A stretch of 6,618 nt of DNA from NCBI GenBank assembly GCA_002868985.1, contig PKTV01000328.1:1-6618 (forward strand). The letters are read 5' to 3'. The notes under the pieces are model-generated. The model saw nothing but the letters and a program-made list of their open reading frames with translations, did not search any database and had not been told where the DNA came from. Shown piece by piece: positions 1 to 6,127 of this stretch (its first letter is position 1; each line of letters begins with the position of its first letter). The position numbers and the translations under genes were made by a program. The stretch comes from Desulfobacteraceae bacterium. Lineage in GTDB: Bacteria > Desulfobacterota > Desulfobacteria > Desulfobacterales > UBA11574.

Positions 1-141
1 GTAGGAATATTTTTTAATAACAAGATTTGGATACAGCAAAATTGTAAAAACTATTGTAACAGCGACTAAAAGGGCCCATCGGACACTATCACTGTTGTCA
101 ATGAGTCTGTTTAAAGATATTTGAGTTTTTACAATGTTCAT
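1..141 (-). CDS. N-terminus of a 7TM-HD (PgpH/YqfF-like) membrane phosphohydrolase, partial
   Basis: This is the first 47 codons of a gene that runs off the left edge of the window. The start ATG occupies 139-141, and the frame is open to base 1. The peptide has a polar start (MNIVKTQISLNRL), then a hydrophobic stretch at about residues 23-37 (WALLVAVTIVFTILL), then YPNLVIKKYSY. This pattern matches the start of 7TM receptors with an intracellular HD hydrolase domain, where the first membrane helix is followed by Y-P and a 'Y.lGDva..dI' segment. In known members the HD domain degrades cyclic di-AMP, and the gene commonly follows phoH and precedes ybeY. The HD domain itself is outside the window, so the call rests on the N-terminus and on position. 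No clear Shine-Dalgarno precedes the ATG, which lies only 12 bp after the phoH stop, so translation probably depends on coupling to phoH. Confidence 0.62.
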   Translation of the reverse strand, partial: MNIVKTQISLNRLIDNSDSVRWALLVAVTIVFTILLYPNLVIKKYSY

Positions 142-153
142 TGCTGTATGGTG

Positions 154-1134
154 TTATTTCTGTTTGCAGGCATCCAGATTTTCATATGCCTCAATAATTT
201 TTTGGACCAATCCATGCCGAACGACATCTTTTTTTGAAAAAAAGATGAATTTTATTCCTTCTATTCCCTGCAATATATCCTTAACTTCAATGAGTCCTGA
301 AGGTTTATCCACAGGAAGATCAATCTGAGTAATGTCACCGGTGATCACTGCTTTTGAGCTGAATCCTATCCTTGTCAGAAACATCTTCATCTGTTCAGGC
401 GTCGTATTTTGAGCTTCATCTAAAATGACAAAAGAATCATTTAATGTTCGTCCGCGCATAAAAGCCAACGGTGCAACTTCGATAACGCCTTGTTCTATCA
501 GGCTGGATACTTTTTCAAACTGCATCATATCGTGAAGCGCGTCATATAGGGGCCTCAAATACGGGTCTACCTTTTCTGCCAGATCTCCGGGTAAAAATCC
601 CAGCGCTTCACCTGCCTCCACAGCGGGCCTTGTAAGGATGATGCGATTTACCTTTCCCTTTGAAAACGCTGCAACCGCCATGGCCATGGCAAGATACGTT
701 TTACCTGTTCCTGCCGGCCCTATTCCGAAAACCATGTCGGAACTTCGGATGGCATCTATGTATTCCTTTTGAGCGTGGCTTTTGGGTATTACAGGGCGTT
801 TTTTGGAAGTGATGTAAACCGTATCCAGGAAAATATCTTTAAGCTTAATGTGGTCGTCTTCGCTCAAAATTCTGACTGCATATTCGACATCATTCGGATA
901 GATTGGATAACCATCCTTTAGCAGGCCGTAAAGTTGTTTGAGTATTTTTTTCGCCAGGTTTTCAGCAATGCTGTCTCCCTGGATAAATATCGTATTACCT
1001 CTTGCGTGAATGGAGACATCTGTTAATTCTGCAATTCTTTTAAGGTTGTTGTTATACTCACCGAAAAGCTGACTTGCCAGATTAATATCTGAGAAAATTA
1101 ATCTGGTTTTATTATTTTCGGAAATTACATCCAT
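154..1134 (-). CDS. phoH: PhoH-family ATPase (PhoH/PhoL-like)
   Basis: This is a cytoplasmic P-loop ATPase of the PhoH family, 326 residues, the usual length. Residues 10-110 form the N-terminal region typical of the long PhoH-like proteins, including LASQLFGEYNNNLKRI (19-34) and the conserved IHARGNTIFIQG (42-53). The nucleotide-binding domain follows: Walker A GPAGTGKT at 139-146, LTRPAVEAGEALGFLPGD at 167-184, Walker B VILDEAQN at 236-243, a TGDITQIDLP sensor motif at 265-274, and the arginine-containing VVRHGLVQKIIEAYE near the C-terminus. The family is linked by context to RNA metabolism (YbeY) and has been reported in some members to have helicase or RNase activity; its precise role is not settled. 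The start at 1134 gives the expected N-terminus, though the Shine-Dalgarno is weak. The partial 7TM-HD gene follows after 12 bp on the same strand, so the two are very likely one operon. All catalytic motifs are intact. Confidence 0.95.
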   Translation of the reverse strand: MDVISENNKTRLIFSDINLASQLFGEYNNNLKRIAELTDVSIHARGNTIFIQGDSIAENLAKKILKQLYGLLKDGYPIYPNDVEYAVRILSEDDHIKLKDIFLDTVYITSKKRPVIPKSHAQKEYIDAIRSSDMVFGIGPAGTGKTYLAMAMAVAAFSKGKVNRIILTRPAVEAGEALGFLPGDLAEKVDPYLRPLYDALHDMMQFEKVSSLIEQGVIEVAPLAFMRGRTLNDSFVILDEAQNTTPEQMKMFLTRIGFSSKAVITGDITQIDLPVDKPSGLIEVKDILQGIEGIKFIFFSKKDVVRHGLVQKIIEAYENLDACKQK

Positions 1135-1198
1135 GTTTCAGGGTTGAGCAGATGCTCTGTTTAGTATTAAAGGTCTCGTAAAGATCTCTATGAGCTAT

Positions 1199-1227
1199 GT
1201 AATATTGATGAATCCAGAAAAAGTCAA
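1199..1227 (-). promoter_or_regulatory. Candidate sigma-70 promoter for the phoH operon
   Basis: Reading the minus strand, a TTGACT -35 element (1222-1227) is separated by exactly 17 bases from a TATTAC -10 element (1199-1204), which matches TATAAT at four of six positions. Transcription would start near 1192 and leave a 5' untranslated leader of about 57 bases before the phoH ATG at 1134. This is a consensus match read by eye. Spacing and position relative to the gene make it plausible, but AT-rich sequence gives such matches by chance. Confidence 0.5.
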
Positions 1228-1405
1228 ATCTATAATTTAATGGACATGGGAAAAAGAAAATTTCTTGACTCACAATATCTGCTTTGTTAGTTTTCAGAAA
1301 TAAAAATATCAATAATCACATCCTTCTGATTTTGTTGATATTTTTACTAAAAAGTGTTTTTGTTCGATGTTGCACCGAGAAGGATGTATTAAGCGCTCAT
1401 GGTAT

Positions 1406-1432
1406 TTGACGCTTTTTTAAAAACCGTAATAG
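1406..1432 (+). promoter_or_regulatory. Weak candidate promoter in front of the cvpA leader
   Basis: TTGACG at 1406-1411 resembles a -35 box (five of six bases). TAATAG at 1427-1432 is a possible -10 box, but the spacer is 15 bases, shorter than optimal, and alternatives at 17-18 bases match less well. The interest is positional: transcription from here would begin at about 1436-1440, at the 5' arm of the hairpin-rich leader described separately. This is only a tentative reading. Confidence 0.25.
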
Positions 1433-1610
1433 TTTGTACCGAATATTTTAACCTTACGGGCGTATCAGAGACGCCCATATGCTGTGCTTGTCCCCCTAAC
1501 AGGGGGATTATGAGACATTTGTCGTCCCTGAGCGCCTTGCTGGAGCGAAGCGGAAACTCCGTTATCGGGGCAAATGAACGCCTCGCACACGTGAAATATC
1601 CGGGATAGAT
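1432..1610 (+). other. Hairpin-rich, GC-richer leader upstream of cvpA (candidate structured RNA)
   Basis: No gene is evident between the phoH start (1134) and the cvpA start (1620). The right part of that gap holds several inverted repeats. Hairpin A pairs GGGCGT (1458-1463) with ACGCCC (1471-1476). Hairpin B pairs TCCCCCT (1491-1497) with AGGGGGA (1501-1507) across a three-base loop. Hairpin C pairs CATTTG (1516-1521) with CAAATG (1571-1576) and continues as CCCTGA (1526-1531) with TCGGGG (1565-1570). An outer, imperfect stem can join 1432-1450 to 1592-1610 with two mismatches and several G-U pairs, giving a multi-branch fold of about 180 bases that ends at the cvpA ribosome-binding site. 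I recognise no known riboswitch or small-RNA consensus. It could be a regulatory leader, a separate small RNA, or the remains of a palindromic intergenic repeat. Confidence 0.4.
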
Positions 1611-1619
1611 GGGAGCACC

Positions 1620-2144
1620 ATGAATTTTTTTGATATCATCACCATCATAATTTTGGCTTATTGTATCATTAGGGGTGTTTTTAGAGGTCTATTAAAGGAA
1701 TTGTCTTCTATCATCGGCGTGTTTGGCGGATTCTATGCTGCTTATACCTATTACATGTTGCTTGCAAAACCCCTGTCAAAATGGATTTCCAATACCGGAT
1801 ACCTCAACATATTGAGTTTCCTCATTATATTTTGTGTCGTTTTTCTAATAATCAGCATATTGGGTGTGATTATCAATTACCTGCTTAAACTGGCTTTATT
1901 GGGCTGGATGGATCGTTTTTCCGGCGCCTTATTCGGCGCATTGAAAGGACTGCTTATTGTTTCAGTGTTGTTAATTGCACTCACCGCCTTTCTTCCAAAG
2001 GGCTCGCCTTTCATCAAAGATTCCCTACTTTCTCCCCATATAACGCTAATCTCAGAAAAAATGGCCAAGGTTGTTTCTAAAGATATGAAGCACGCTTTTA
2101 TGGCCAAGATAGCGGAATTAAAAAAGATCTGGAAAAAACATTAA
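1620..2144 (+). CDS. cvpA: CvpA family membrane protein
   Basis: This is a 174-residue inner-membrane protein with four hydrophobic segments at about residues 4-20, 30-48, 62-88 and 101-125, followed by a short basic, lysine-rich tail. The N-terminal FDIITIIILAYCIIRGVFRG and the MDRFSGALFGALKG block (97-110) between helices 3 and 4 are typical of the CvpA/colicin V production family (DUF family Colicin_V). The family name comes from the E. coli gene needed for colicin V production. Members more generally affect envelope integrity and stress tolerance, and the molecular function is not established. A GGGAG ribosome-binding site at 1611-1615 lies four bases before the ATG, which fixes the start. 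mazG follows 61 bp downstream on the same strand and is probably co-transcribed. The upstream leader is unusually rich in hairpins. Confidence 0.85.
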   Translation: MNFFDIITIIILAYCIIRGVFRGLLKELSSIIGVFGGFYAAYTYYMLLAKPLSKWISNTGYLNILSFLIIFCVVFLIISILGVIINYLLKLALLGWMDRFSGALFGALKGLLIVSVLLIALTAFLPKGSPFIKDSLLSPHITLISEKMAKVVSKDMKHAFMAKIAELKKIWKKH

Positions 2145-2205
2145 TCATTTACTCAAGTTTTGCGCCCTTAATTATATAAAAATCGGTTTAAAAAGGAAAA
2201 CTGAA

Positions 2206-2994
2206 ATGGAAATTGAGGCCATCATTGATTTGATTGAGACGTTAAGAGGGGAAAACGGTTGTCCCTGGGACAAGAAGCAAACACCGCAAACTATTTTGGC
2301 GTATCTACTGGAAGAAACATACGAACTCATGGATGCAGTTGAATCCGGCGATCCGGCGGAAATCTGTGGGGAACTCGGGGATGTATTGTTTCATATATTT
2401 TTTCTCATCAGTCTTTTCCGGGAGACGGGTTATTTTGATGTCAAGGATGTTGTCGATCTAAATGTAAAGAAAATGATCCATCGGCACCCCCATGTTTTTG
2501 GTAATGACAACGTCGACAGTGCAGATGAAGTCAGTAAACGGTGGTATAAAATTAAGATGGAAGAAAAGGATCTTTCTACAGAGATGTCTATTCTGGACTC
2601 TATCCCTTCCAATCTTCCGGCCTTGATGCGAGCTTACAGAATTTCCGACCTGGCAGCGAGAACAGGATTTGACTGGGAAGATATATCCGGTGTTATGGAA
2701 AAGGTCGAAGAAGAATGGGCTGAGTTGAAAACAGTGTTGAAAAAACAAAAACAATCTCCGGAAGATCATTCCCAGGTGGCGCTGGAATTTGGTGATGTTC
2801 TCTTTACACTCGTAAATGTAGCCCGGTTTGCAAACATCCATCCTGAAACCGCGTTGAGAGATTCCACTAAAAAGTTTGAAAAGCGCTTTAGGTATATGGA
2901 AAAGCGAATTTCAAAGGGACAAAAAGATATAAGATCGGTTTCTCAAGAGGAGAAGGATGTTTTGTGGGAGCAGGCTAAAGACAGTATCGATTAA
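2206..2994 (+). CDS. mazG: Nucleoside triphosphate pyrophosphohydrolase MazG
   Basis: MazG hydrolyses (d)NTPs to the monophosphate and pyrophosphate, acting as a cytoplasmic house-cleaning enzyme and, in E. coli, moderating ppGpp levels. The 262-residue protein has the full tandem-domain layout of the E. coli-type enzyme. Domain 1 shows GCPWDKKQTPQT (18-29), the metal-binding EETYE (36-40) and ELGD (56-59), followed by RHPHVF (93-98). The linker carries the conserved YRISDLAARTGFDW (144-157). Domain 2 repeats the metal-binding pattern as EEWAE (169-173) and EFGD (194-197). All acidic ligands of both domains are present. The start is supported by an AAGGA ribosome-binding site at 2193-2197, eight bases before the ATG. 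It follows cvpA by 61 bp. The two are probably one unit, although no functional link between them is known to me. Confidence 0.96.
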   Translation: MEIEAIIDLIETLRGENGCPWDKKQTPQTILAYLLEETYELMDAVESGDPAEICGELGDVLFHIFFLISLFRETGYFDVKDVVDLNVKKMIHRHPHVFGNDNVDSADEVSKRWYKIKMEEKDLSTEMSILDSIPSNLPALMRAYRISDLAARTGFDWEDISGVMEKVEEEWAELKTVLKKQKQSPEDHSQVALEFGDVLFTLVNVARFANIHPETALRDSTKKFEKRFRYMEKRISKGQKDIRSVSQEEKDVLWEQAKDSID

Positions 2995-3362
2995 GGCGTT
3001 CTGCCAAAACCTTTCATTATTTTGTGCACTTTTCACAGATTTTTCATAAAGTGATTCACCCTTTCACCCTATGTTTATGGGATCCGGGACGATTATGCTT
3101 CTTGCCTTGATTCTCTGAAGCGCCCATAAAATAAGGATTTCAAAGCCCTACCCACCACATGTTTTTATAAAAAACTCATAGAACCAGATTCTGGCATAAA
3201 TATTGAAAATAATCGCGTCTAAGTTCAGCGCAGACCAGAGATGTTCACTCTCAAATCAAACTTTTTAAAACAGGTCGCTTGAAATAAAGTTGAAAAGATA
3301 GCTTCCTATAGTCTTAAACGATCAATTCAAAAAAATGAAAAAAAAGAAAAGGAAAGCATCAT
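2995..3362. other. Gene-free gap between convergent mazG and the 205-residue gene
   Basis: I see no convincing open reading frame, RNA gene or mobile element in this stretch. It is AT-rich. Small palindromes are present: TGTG (3023-3026) and CACA (3034-3037) followed by a short T run could act as a weak mazG terminator, a GTTTTT/AAAAAC hairpin lies near 3162-3176, and CCAG-ATT-CTGG lies near 3184-3194. None is strong. The right end carries the A-rich tract that belongs to the terminator of the gene on the minus strand. Nothing here shows a decayed gene. Confidence 0.5.
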
Positions 3363-3369
3363 CTATGCT
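3331..3369 (-). terminator. Possible rho-independent terminator after the 205-residue gene
   Basis: On the minus strand AGCAT (3365-3369) can pair with ATGCT (3355-3359) across a five-base loop, and the stem is followed by a long T-rich stretch (about 3331-3354). The stem is short and AT-rich, and it overlaps the TAG stop codon of the gene. Only the T-tract is strong. The position at the end of a minus-strand gene facing a convergent neighbour fits termination. Confidence 0.4.
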
Positions 3370-3980
3370 GTGAGGTCCGACACACTTTTGACCCTGAAGA
3401 AAAGGGTCTTCCCCTCTTTTTCGATCATCCGGATGTGTGGCAGCTTTTTTCTAACTGTTTTTAAATGAACGGTCATTGTCAAATCGCTCCTTGATTGACG
3501 ACATATTTTTGCATTGAACTTTTTTCGATAATAGGGTGCCGTTTCGCCGGTGGGTTTGATGGTAAAATCTTGGATCTTATCTTCAAAAGCAATTTCAAAA
3601 GCAATGGCCATCATCATTTCATCTAAATTCCAGAGCTCTTTTTTCCCCTTGTTCCTGTAGTCGACGTGCACGAAAAATCCCACCTCATGTTTAGATCGAA
3701 GTTCTTTTAACGGTAGAAGATCCGTTTCGAAACGTTTTCGAAATGAAGTGGAAAAAGGCAATCCGATGAGGGGAGATCGGAACACCGACCCCAGCATAAT
3801 GGATTTTGAAGTGTCAAAATCAAGATAGGCGATTTGCTTTAAAGTATTAAGGTCAAACACATCGATCAGACAATTTCCTCTCAGTGTGAATACCAGGTCA
3901 ACCGATACGGTTGAATGAACGGCAAACCCCACCTGTCGTAAATCCCGGTAATTAAAAGTATGCCATATGGAGTCGTTCAT
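3363..3980 (-). CDS. Unrecognised 205-residue protein with weak GNAT-like features
   Basis: I do not recognise this protein. It is 205 residues, soluble, without signal peptide or membrane helix, and rich in charged residues. Residues 100-117 (GFFVHVDYRNKGKKELW) resemble the beta4-alpha3 region of GNAT acyltransferases, where an R-x-x-G-x-G/A loop binds acetyl-CoA; here the loop would be R109-N-K-G112, with K and K in place of the second glycine position. PTGETAPYYRKKFNAKI (143-159) resembles the GNAT motif-B 'N..a...Y.k.GF' near the C-terminus. The match is by pattern only and the loop is not canonical, so the protein may be a GNAT relative that has lost activity or an unrelated fold. The start ATG has no good Shine-Dalgarno. 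It lies 114 bp downstream of pirin on the same strand and may be the last gene of the PAS-LuxR/pirin unit. Confidence 0.7.
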   Translation of the reverse strand: MNDSIWHTFNYRDLRQVGFAVHSTVSVDLVFTLRGNCLIDVFDLNTLKQIAYLDFDTSKSIMLGSVFRSPLIGLPFSTSFRKRFETDLLPLKELRSKHEVGFFVHVDYRNKGKKELWNLDEMMMAIAFEIAFEDKIQDFTIKPTGETAPYYRKKFNAKICRQSRSDLTMTVHLKTVRKKLPHIRMIEKEGKTLFFRVKSVSDLTA

Positions 3981-4013
3981 TTAGGGTTTCAGCATAGAGA
4001 TCACTTTTTGTCA

Positions 4014-4080
4014 TGGCGCCGAATGATTCCGCCACACGACATTGGCGGACAAGAATTCGCCAAAGACATATTTTGTCTTT
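4014..4080. repeat. Inverted-repeat cluster between pirin and the 205-residue gene
   Basis: Two adjacent palindromic structures fill most of this 114-bp spacer. The first nests TCCGCC (4028-4033) with GGCGGA (4044-4049), CGAAT (4020-4024) with ATTCG (4055-4059), and TGG (4014-4016) with CCA (4060-4062), forming an interrupted stem of 14 pairs. The second is a perfect seven-pair stem AAAGACA (4062-4068) with TGTCTTT (4074-4080) around a five-base loop. Neither is followed by a T run on the minus strand, so these are not classic terminators. They may be mRNA-stabilising or processing hairpins that separate expression of the two genes, or an intergenic palindromic repeat. Confidence 0.5.
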
Positions 4081-4094
4081 AAAAATTTATATGT

Positions 4095-5009
4095 TCAAGT
4101 CGACTTGTGTTTGATAAAGGTTCCGTTTTGGTATTCTTCGAAGGCCAGTCGTAATTCTTCCTGGGTATTCATCACAATGGGGCCCCGCCAGGCAACCGGC
4201 TCGCCAATAGGTTTTCCCGAAATTAAAAGAAACCTTACCGGCTCATCTTCCGTAGATACCCGGACAGATTCCCCGTCGTCAAACAGCACCAGCATTTCGT
4301 TTTCGATGAAAGGTTCGCTGTTCATGTCAAAATAACTGTCTCCCACCACATCAAAAGTAAAGGGTCTCTTTTCCTGGCAGAAGTATCCTTTTCCATCGAT
4401 GACATAGGCAAACACCGTATGCCCTGCTTTTGTCGGGTGCTCGTATATTGAATTCGCAGGCATGTGAATGTCAATATATTCCGGATCGATGACAATGTCC
4501 TGAACCGGGCCCGGCGTGCCGTTGATCCGACCGCAGATTATCTTGATCTTGGTTCCGTTTTCCAATTGAAGCTCCGGAATTTGGCTCGATTTTATTTCCT
4601 GGTAACGGGGATCCATCATTTTGTGGGATGCCGGCAAATTCGCCCAAAGCTGAAATCCCAACATGATGCCCTTTGGGTCGCCTTTGGGCATCTCCTGGTG
4701 AATAATGCCGCTTCCGGCCGTCATCCACTGGACATCCCCGGAGTCGATGATACCTTTATTTTTCATACTGTCACCATGTTCAACAGCCCCCTGAAGAACA
4801 TAGGTGATGGTTTCGATCCCGCGATGGGGATGCCAGGGAAATCCTTTGATGAAATGCTCCGGAATCGTTGATCGAAAATCGTCTAAAAGCAAAAAAGGAT
4901 CAAACATAGGTACTTCACTAAATCCGAGTGCCCTTTTTAGATGAACGCCGGCCCCTTCGATGACAGGTTTACTTCGAAACACTTTACGAATCTTTCTTGT
5001 TAGATCCAT
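4095..5009 (-). CDS. Pirin family protein (bicupin, metal-binding)
   Basis: Pirins are iron-containing bicupins. Bacterial members include quercetin 2,3-dioxygenases (E. coli YhhW) and proteins that modulate metabolic enzymes, and the substrate cannot be told from sequence. This 304-residue protein is full length. The N-terminal cupin has FPWHPHRGIETITYVLQG (57-74), then HGDS (78-81) and GDVQWMTAGSGIIHQEMP (91-108). The predicted iron ligands H60, H62, H104 and E106 are all present. The C-terminal cupin spans about 165-270, with MPANSIYEHPTKAGHTVFAYVIDGKG-type strands. No signal peptide is present, so it is cytosolic. The start is fixed by a GGAGG ribosome-binding site five bases before the ATG, formed by the last two codons of the upstream PAS-LuxR gene, with a single base between that stop codon and this ATG. 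Co-expression with the regulator is therefore near certain. Confidence 0.93.
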   Translation of the reverse strand: MDLTRKIRKVFRSKPVIEGAGVHLKRALGFSEVPMFDPFLLLDDFRSTIPEHFIKGFPWHPHRGIETITYVLQGAVEHGDSMKNKGIIDSGDVQWMTAGSGIIHQEMPKGDPKGIMLGFQLWANLPASHKMMDPRYQEIKSSQIPELQLENGTKIKIICGRINGTPGPVQDIVIDPEYIDIHMPANSIYEHPTKAGHTVFAYVIDGKGYFCQEKRPFTFDVVGDSYFDMNSEPFIENEMLVLFDDGESVRVSTEDEPVRFLLISGKPIGEPVAWRGPIVMNTQEELRLAFEEYQNGTFIKHKST

Positions 5010-5019
5010 TTTATCCTCC
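5010..5019 (-). promoter_or_regulatory. Shine-Dalgarno of pirin embedded in the end of the regulator gene
   Basis: On the minus strand the regulator ends GGA-GGA-TAA, and one base later the pirin ATG begins. The GGAGG within the two final glycine codons is placed five bases before that ATG. Ribosomes finishing the regulator would be positioned over the pirin start, a classic arrangement for translational coupling. Confidence 0.85.
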
Positions 5020-5919
5020 GGTCATCGACATCAAATAGGATCTCAAATTTATCTGCCTGTTTTTCAGTCCGAACTTTTTTCGCATATTTTTACGGTGAAA
5101 ATTGACGGTGGTTTCGGATATGTTCAGTATATCTGCAATTTCCTTGCTGGTTTTGCCGTCTTTGATCAAGGTGACCACTTTAATTTCCTGGGGGGTCAGA
5201 ATAATTTGGGCATTTGAAAATTTTTGAAGGAGCGGGGAAATAATATCCTTCAGATGATTTTCAATGATTTCAACGAGAGTCTTATTTCTGGGTTTTAATG
5301 GAACTTCCTTTAACTTTTCAACATACGGTAAAACCAACTCCTTGACATTGGTCAATACATTTTTTTCAAGCTCCAGCTTGTCGTTTTCTCGATGCTTGAT
5401 CAGCACTTTCAGCGCAATGTTGGCTTCCTCAAGGCTTTGCTTCTGTTCTTTGAGTTCTTCACGGCTTTCCCTTAACGCTTCTTCGACAAGTTTCAAAGCC
5501 GTTATATCTTCATGGCTAATGACAACCCGGACGGGCTTGGTATCAGGCATTCGGATAGCCCGCATGTAATACCAATGTTTGCTGTCAAGAGAGTGACAGG
5601 GATAGTCAAACAGAAACTCCTGGGTATGGCCTTGGATAACCTTTCGAATCCCTTCTGCGATATCATGAGCATCTGACGCATCCTCTCCGGTGGCGGCATT
5701 GCAGACCTCCAGGTAGTTGATTCCTCTGTAGTCAAAGTCTTTTGGCATGCCGTTTTTAACCGAATAGGCTTTCCATGCACGATTGTTCTCAAGGATGACG
5801 CCGTTTTCATCCAGAATGGCAATGTGTGCCGATAGGGAATCGATCACAGCTCTGGCCAGTTCTTCGGAGAAATTCAAAGGCTCAATACGGGATTTTGCTT
5901 CCTGCGGGTGGTTTTTCAT
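5011..5919 (-). CDS. PAS domain sensor with C-terminal LuxR-type HTH (one-component regulator)
   Basis: This is a 302-residue soluble transcription factor. An N-terminal PAS domain at about 20-140 includes VIDSLSAHIAILDENGVIL (25-43), which is the usual 'i.ai.d..G.i...N.aw' start with N46 and W49, and ends with VVISHEDIT (132-140), where a PAC-type segment closes. A charged coiled coil follows at about 144-190 (EEALRESREELKEQKQSLEEAN), then a family-specific linker (NVKELVLPYVEKLKEV). The C-terminal NarL/LuxR-type helix-turn-helix starts at LTPQE (241-245) and includes GKTSKEIADILNISETTVNFH (255-275). There is no receiver domain, so it probably senses a ligand or redox state directly and binds DNA as a dimer; cofactor and signal are unknown. 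This architecture is numerous in sulfate-reducing Desulfobacterota. A GGGAG ribosome-binding site (5927-5931), seven bases upstream, supports the start. Pirin follows after one base. Confidence 0.92.
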   Translation of the reverse strand: MKNHPQEAKSRIEPLNFSEELARAVIDSLSAHIAILDENGVILENNRAWKAYSVKNGMPKDFDYRGINYLEVCNAATGEDASDAHDIAEGIRKVIQGHTQEFLFDYPCHSLDSKHWYYMRAIRMPDTKPVRVVISHEDITALKLVEEALRESREELKEQKQSLEEANIALKVLIKHRENDKLELEKNVLTNVKELVLPYVEKLKEVPLKPRNKTLVEIIENHLKDIISPLLQKFSNAQIILTPQEIKVVTLIKDGKTSKEIADILNISETTVNFHRKNMRKKFGLKNRQINLRSYLMSMTGG

Positions 5920-5947
5920 GGGTGTACTCCCTGATTCGAGAAATCAA

Positions 5948-5972
5948 AATATGCTGTGCTTTTGAGCATATT
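5948..5972. repeat. 8-bp inverted repeat upstream of the PAS-LuxR gene
   Basis: AATATGCT (5948-5955) and AGCATATT (5965-5972) form a perfect eight-base inverted repeat around a nine-base centre, ending 29 bp before the start codon and just beyond the ribosome-binding site. It could be an operator for autoregulation. It could also be a leader hairpin, or, as the minus-strand stem is followed by TTTTGATTTCT, a weak terminator or attenuator. Its AT-rich stem argues against a strong terminator. Confidence 0.4.
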
Positions 5973-6024
5973 GTTTATGGTACTCTAAAGTAGAGGTCAT
6001 TGTAAAGTGGAACATAAAGTGTCG

Positions 6025-6063
6025 GTATGTGTTTACAGGAGAGCACGCCCCGTGAACACATAC
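6025..6063. repeat. 9-bp inverted repeat in the gap between the lipoprotein and regulator genes
   Basis: GTATGTGTT (6025-6033) and AACACATAC (6055-6063) are perfectly complementary, separated by 21 bases that contain a small CACG-CCC-CGTG hairpin. The element lies about 106 bp upstream of the regulator start and about 65 bp after the lipoprotein stop. It may be a binding site for a dimeric regulator or a transcript-end structure for the lipoprotein gene. No T run follows it on the minus strand. Confidence 0.4.
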
Positions 6064-6127
6064 ACGTGCAGGATATCGGATACCGTATGCGAAATTGTTA
6101 CCGGGTATTCAAATGAAGATAAAGAGG

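Noticed and set aside
1112..1312. A 66-codon minus-strand open frame overlapping the phoH start
   Set aside because: The peptide is low-complexity and aromatic-rich, it overlaps the candidate phoH promoter, and it has no ribosome-binding site.
1520..1590. GTCCCTGAGC resembles the conserved 5' bubble of 6S RNA, and the leader has a similar length
   Set aside because: The rest of the leader forms separate hairpins rather than the 6S rod with its central bubble, and the 3' conserved elements are absent.
1399..1608. A 69-codon plus-strand open frame in the cvpA leader
   Set aside because: The frame crosses all the hairpin arms, has no ribosome-binding site, and the peptide has no recognisable features, so chance opening of a GC-richer structured region is more likely.
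2458..2841. A 127-codon open frame antisense to mazG
   Set aside because: It lies wholly within a clear mazG with intact motifs and has no features of its own.
2206..2994. MazG as part of a phage-defence or toxin-antitoxin (mazEF) locus
   Set aside because: No mazE or mazF homologue or other defence gene is nearby, and the tandem-domain enzyme beside cvpA fits housekeeping.
4464..4871. A 135-codon open frame antisense to pirin
   Set aside because: It is a shadow of the pirin coding sequence, which carries all family motifs.
1478..5961. A shared 13-mer (ATATGCTGTGCTT) at 1478-1490 and about 5950-5962
   Set aside because: Flanking bases do not match at either site, and a 13-base match within 6.6 kb is not improbable by chance, so I do not call it a repeat family.
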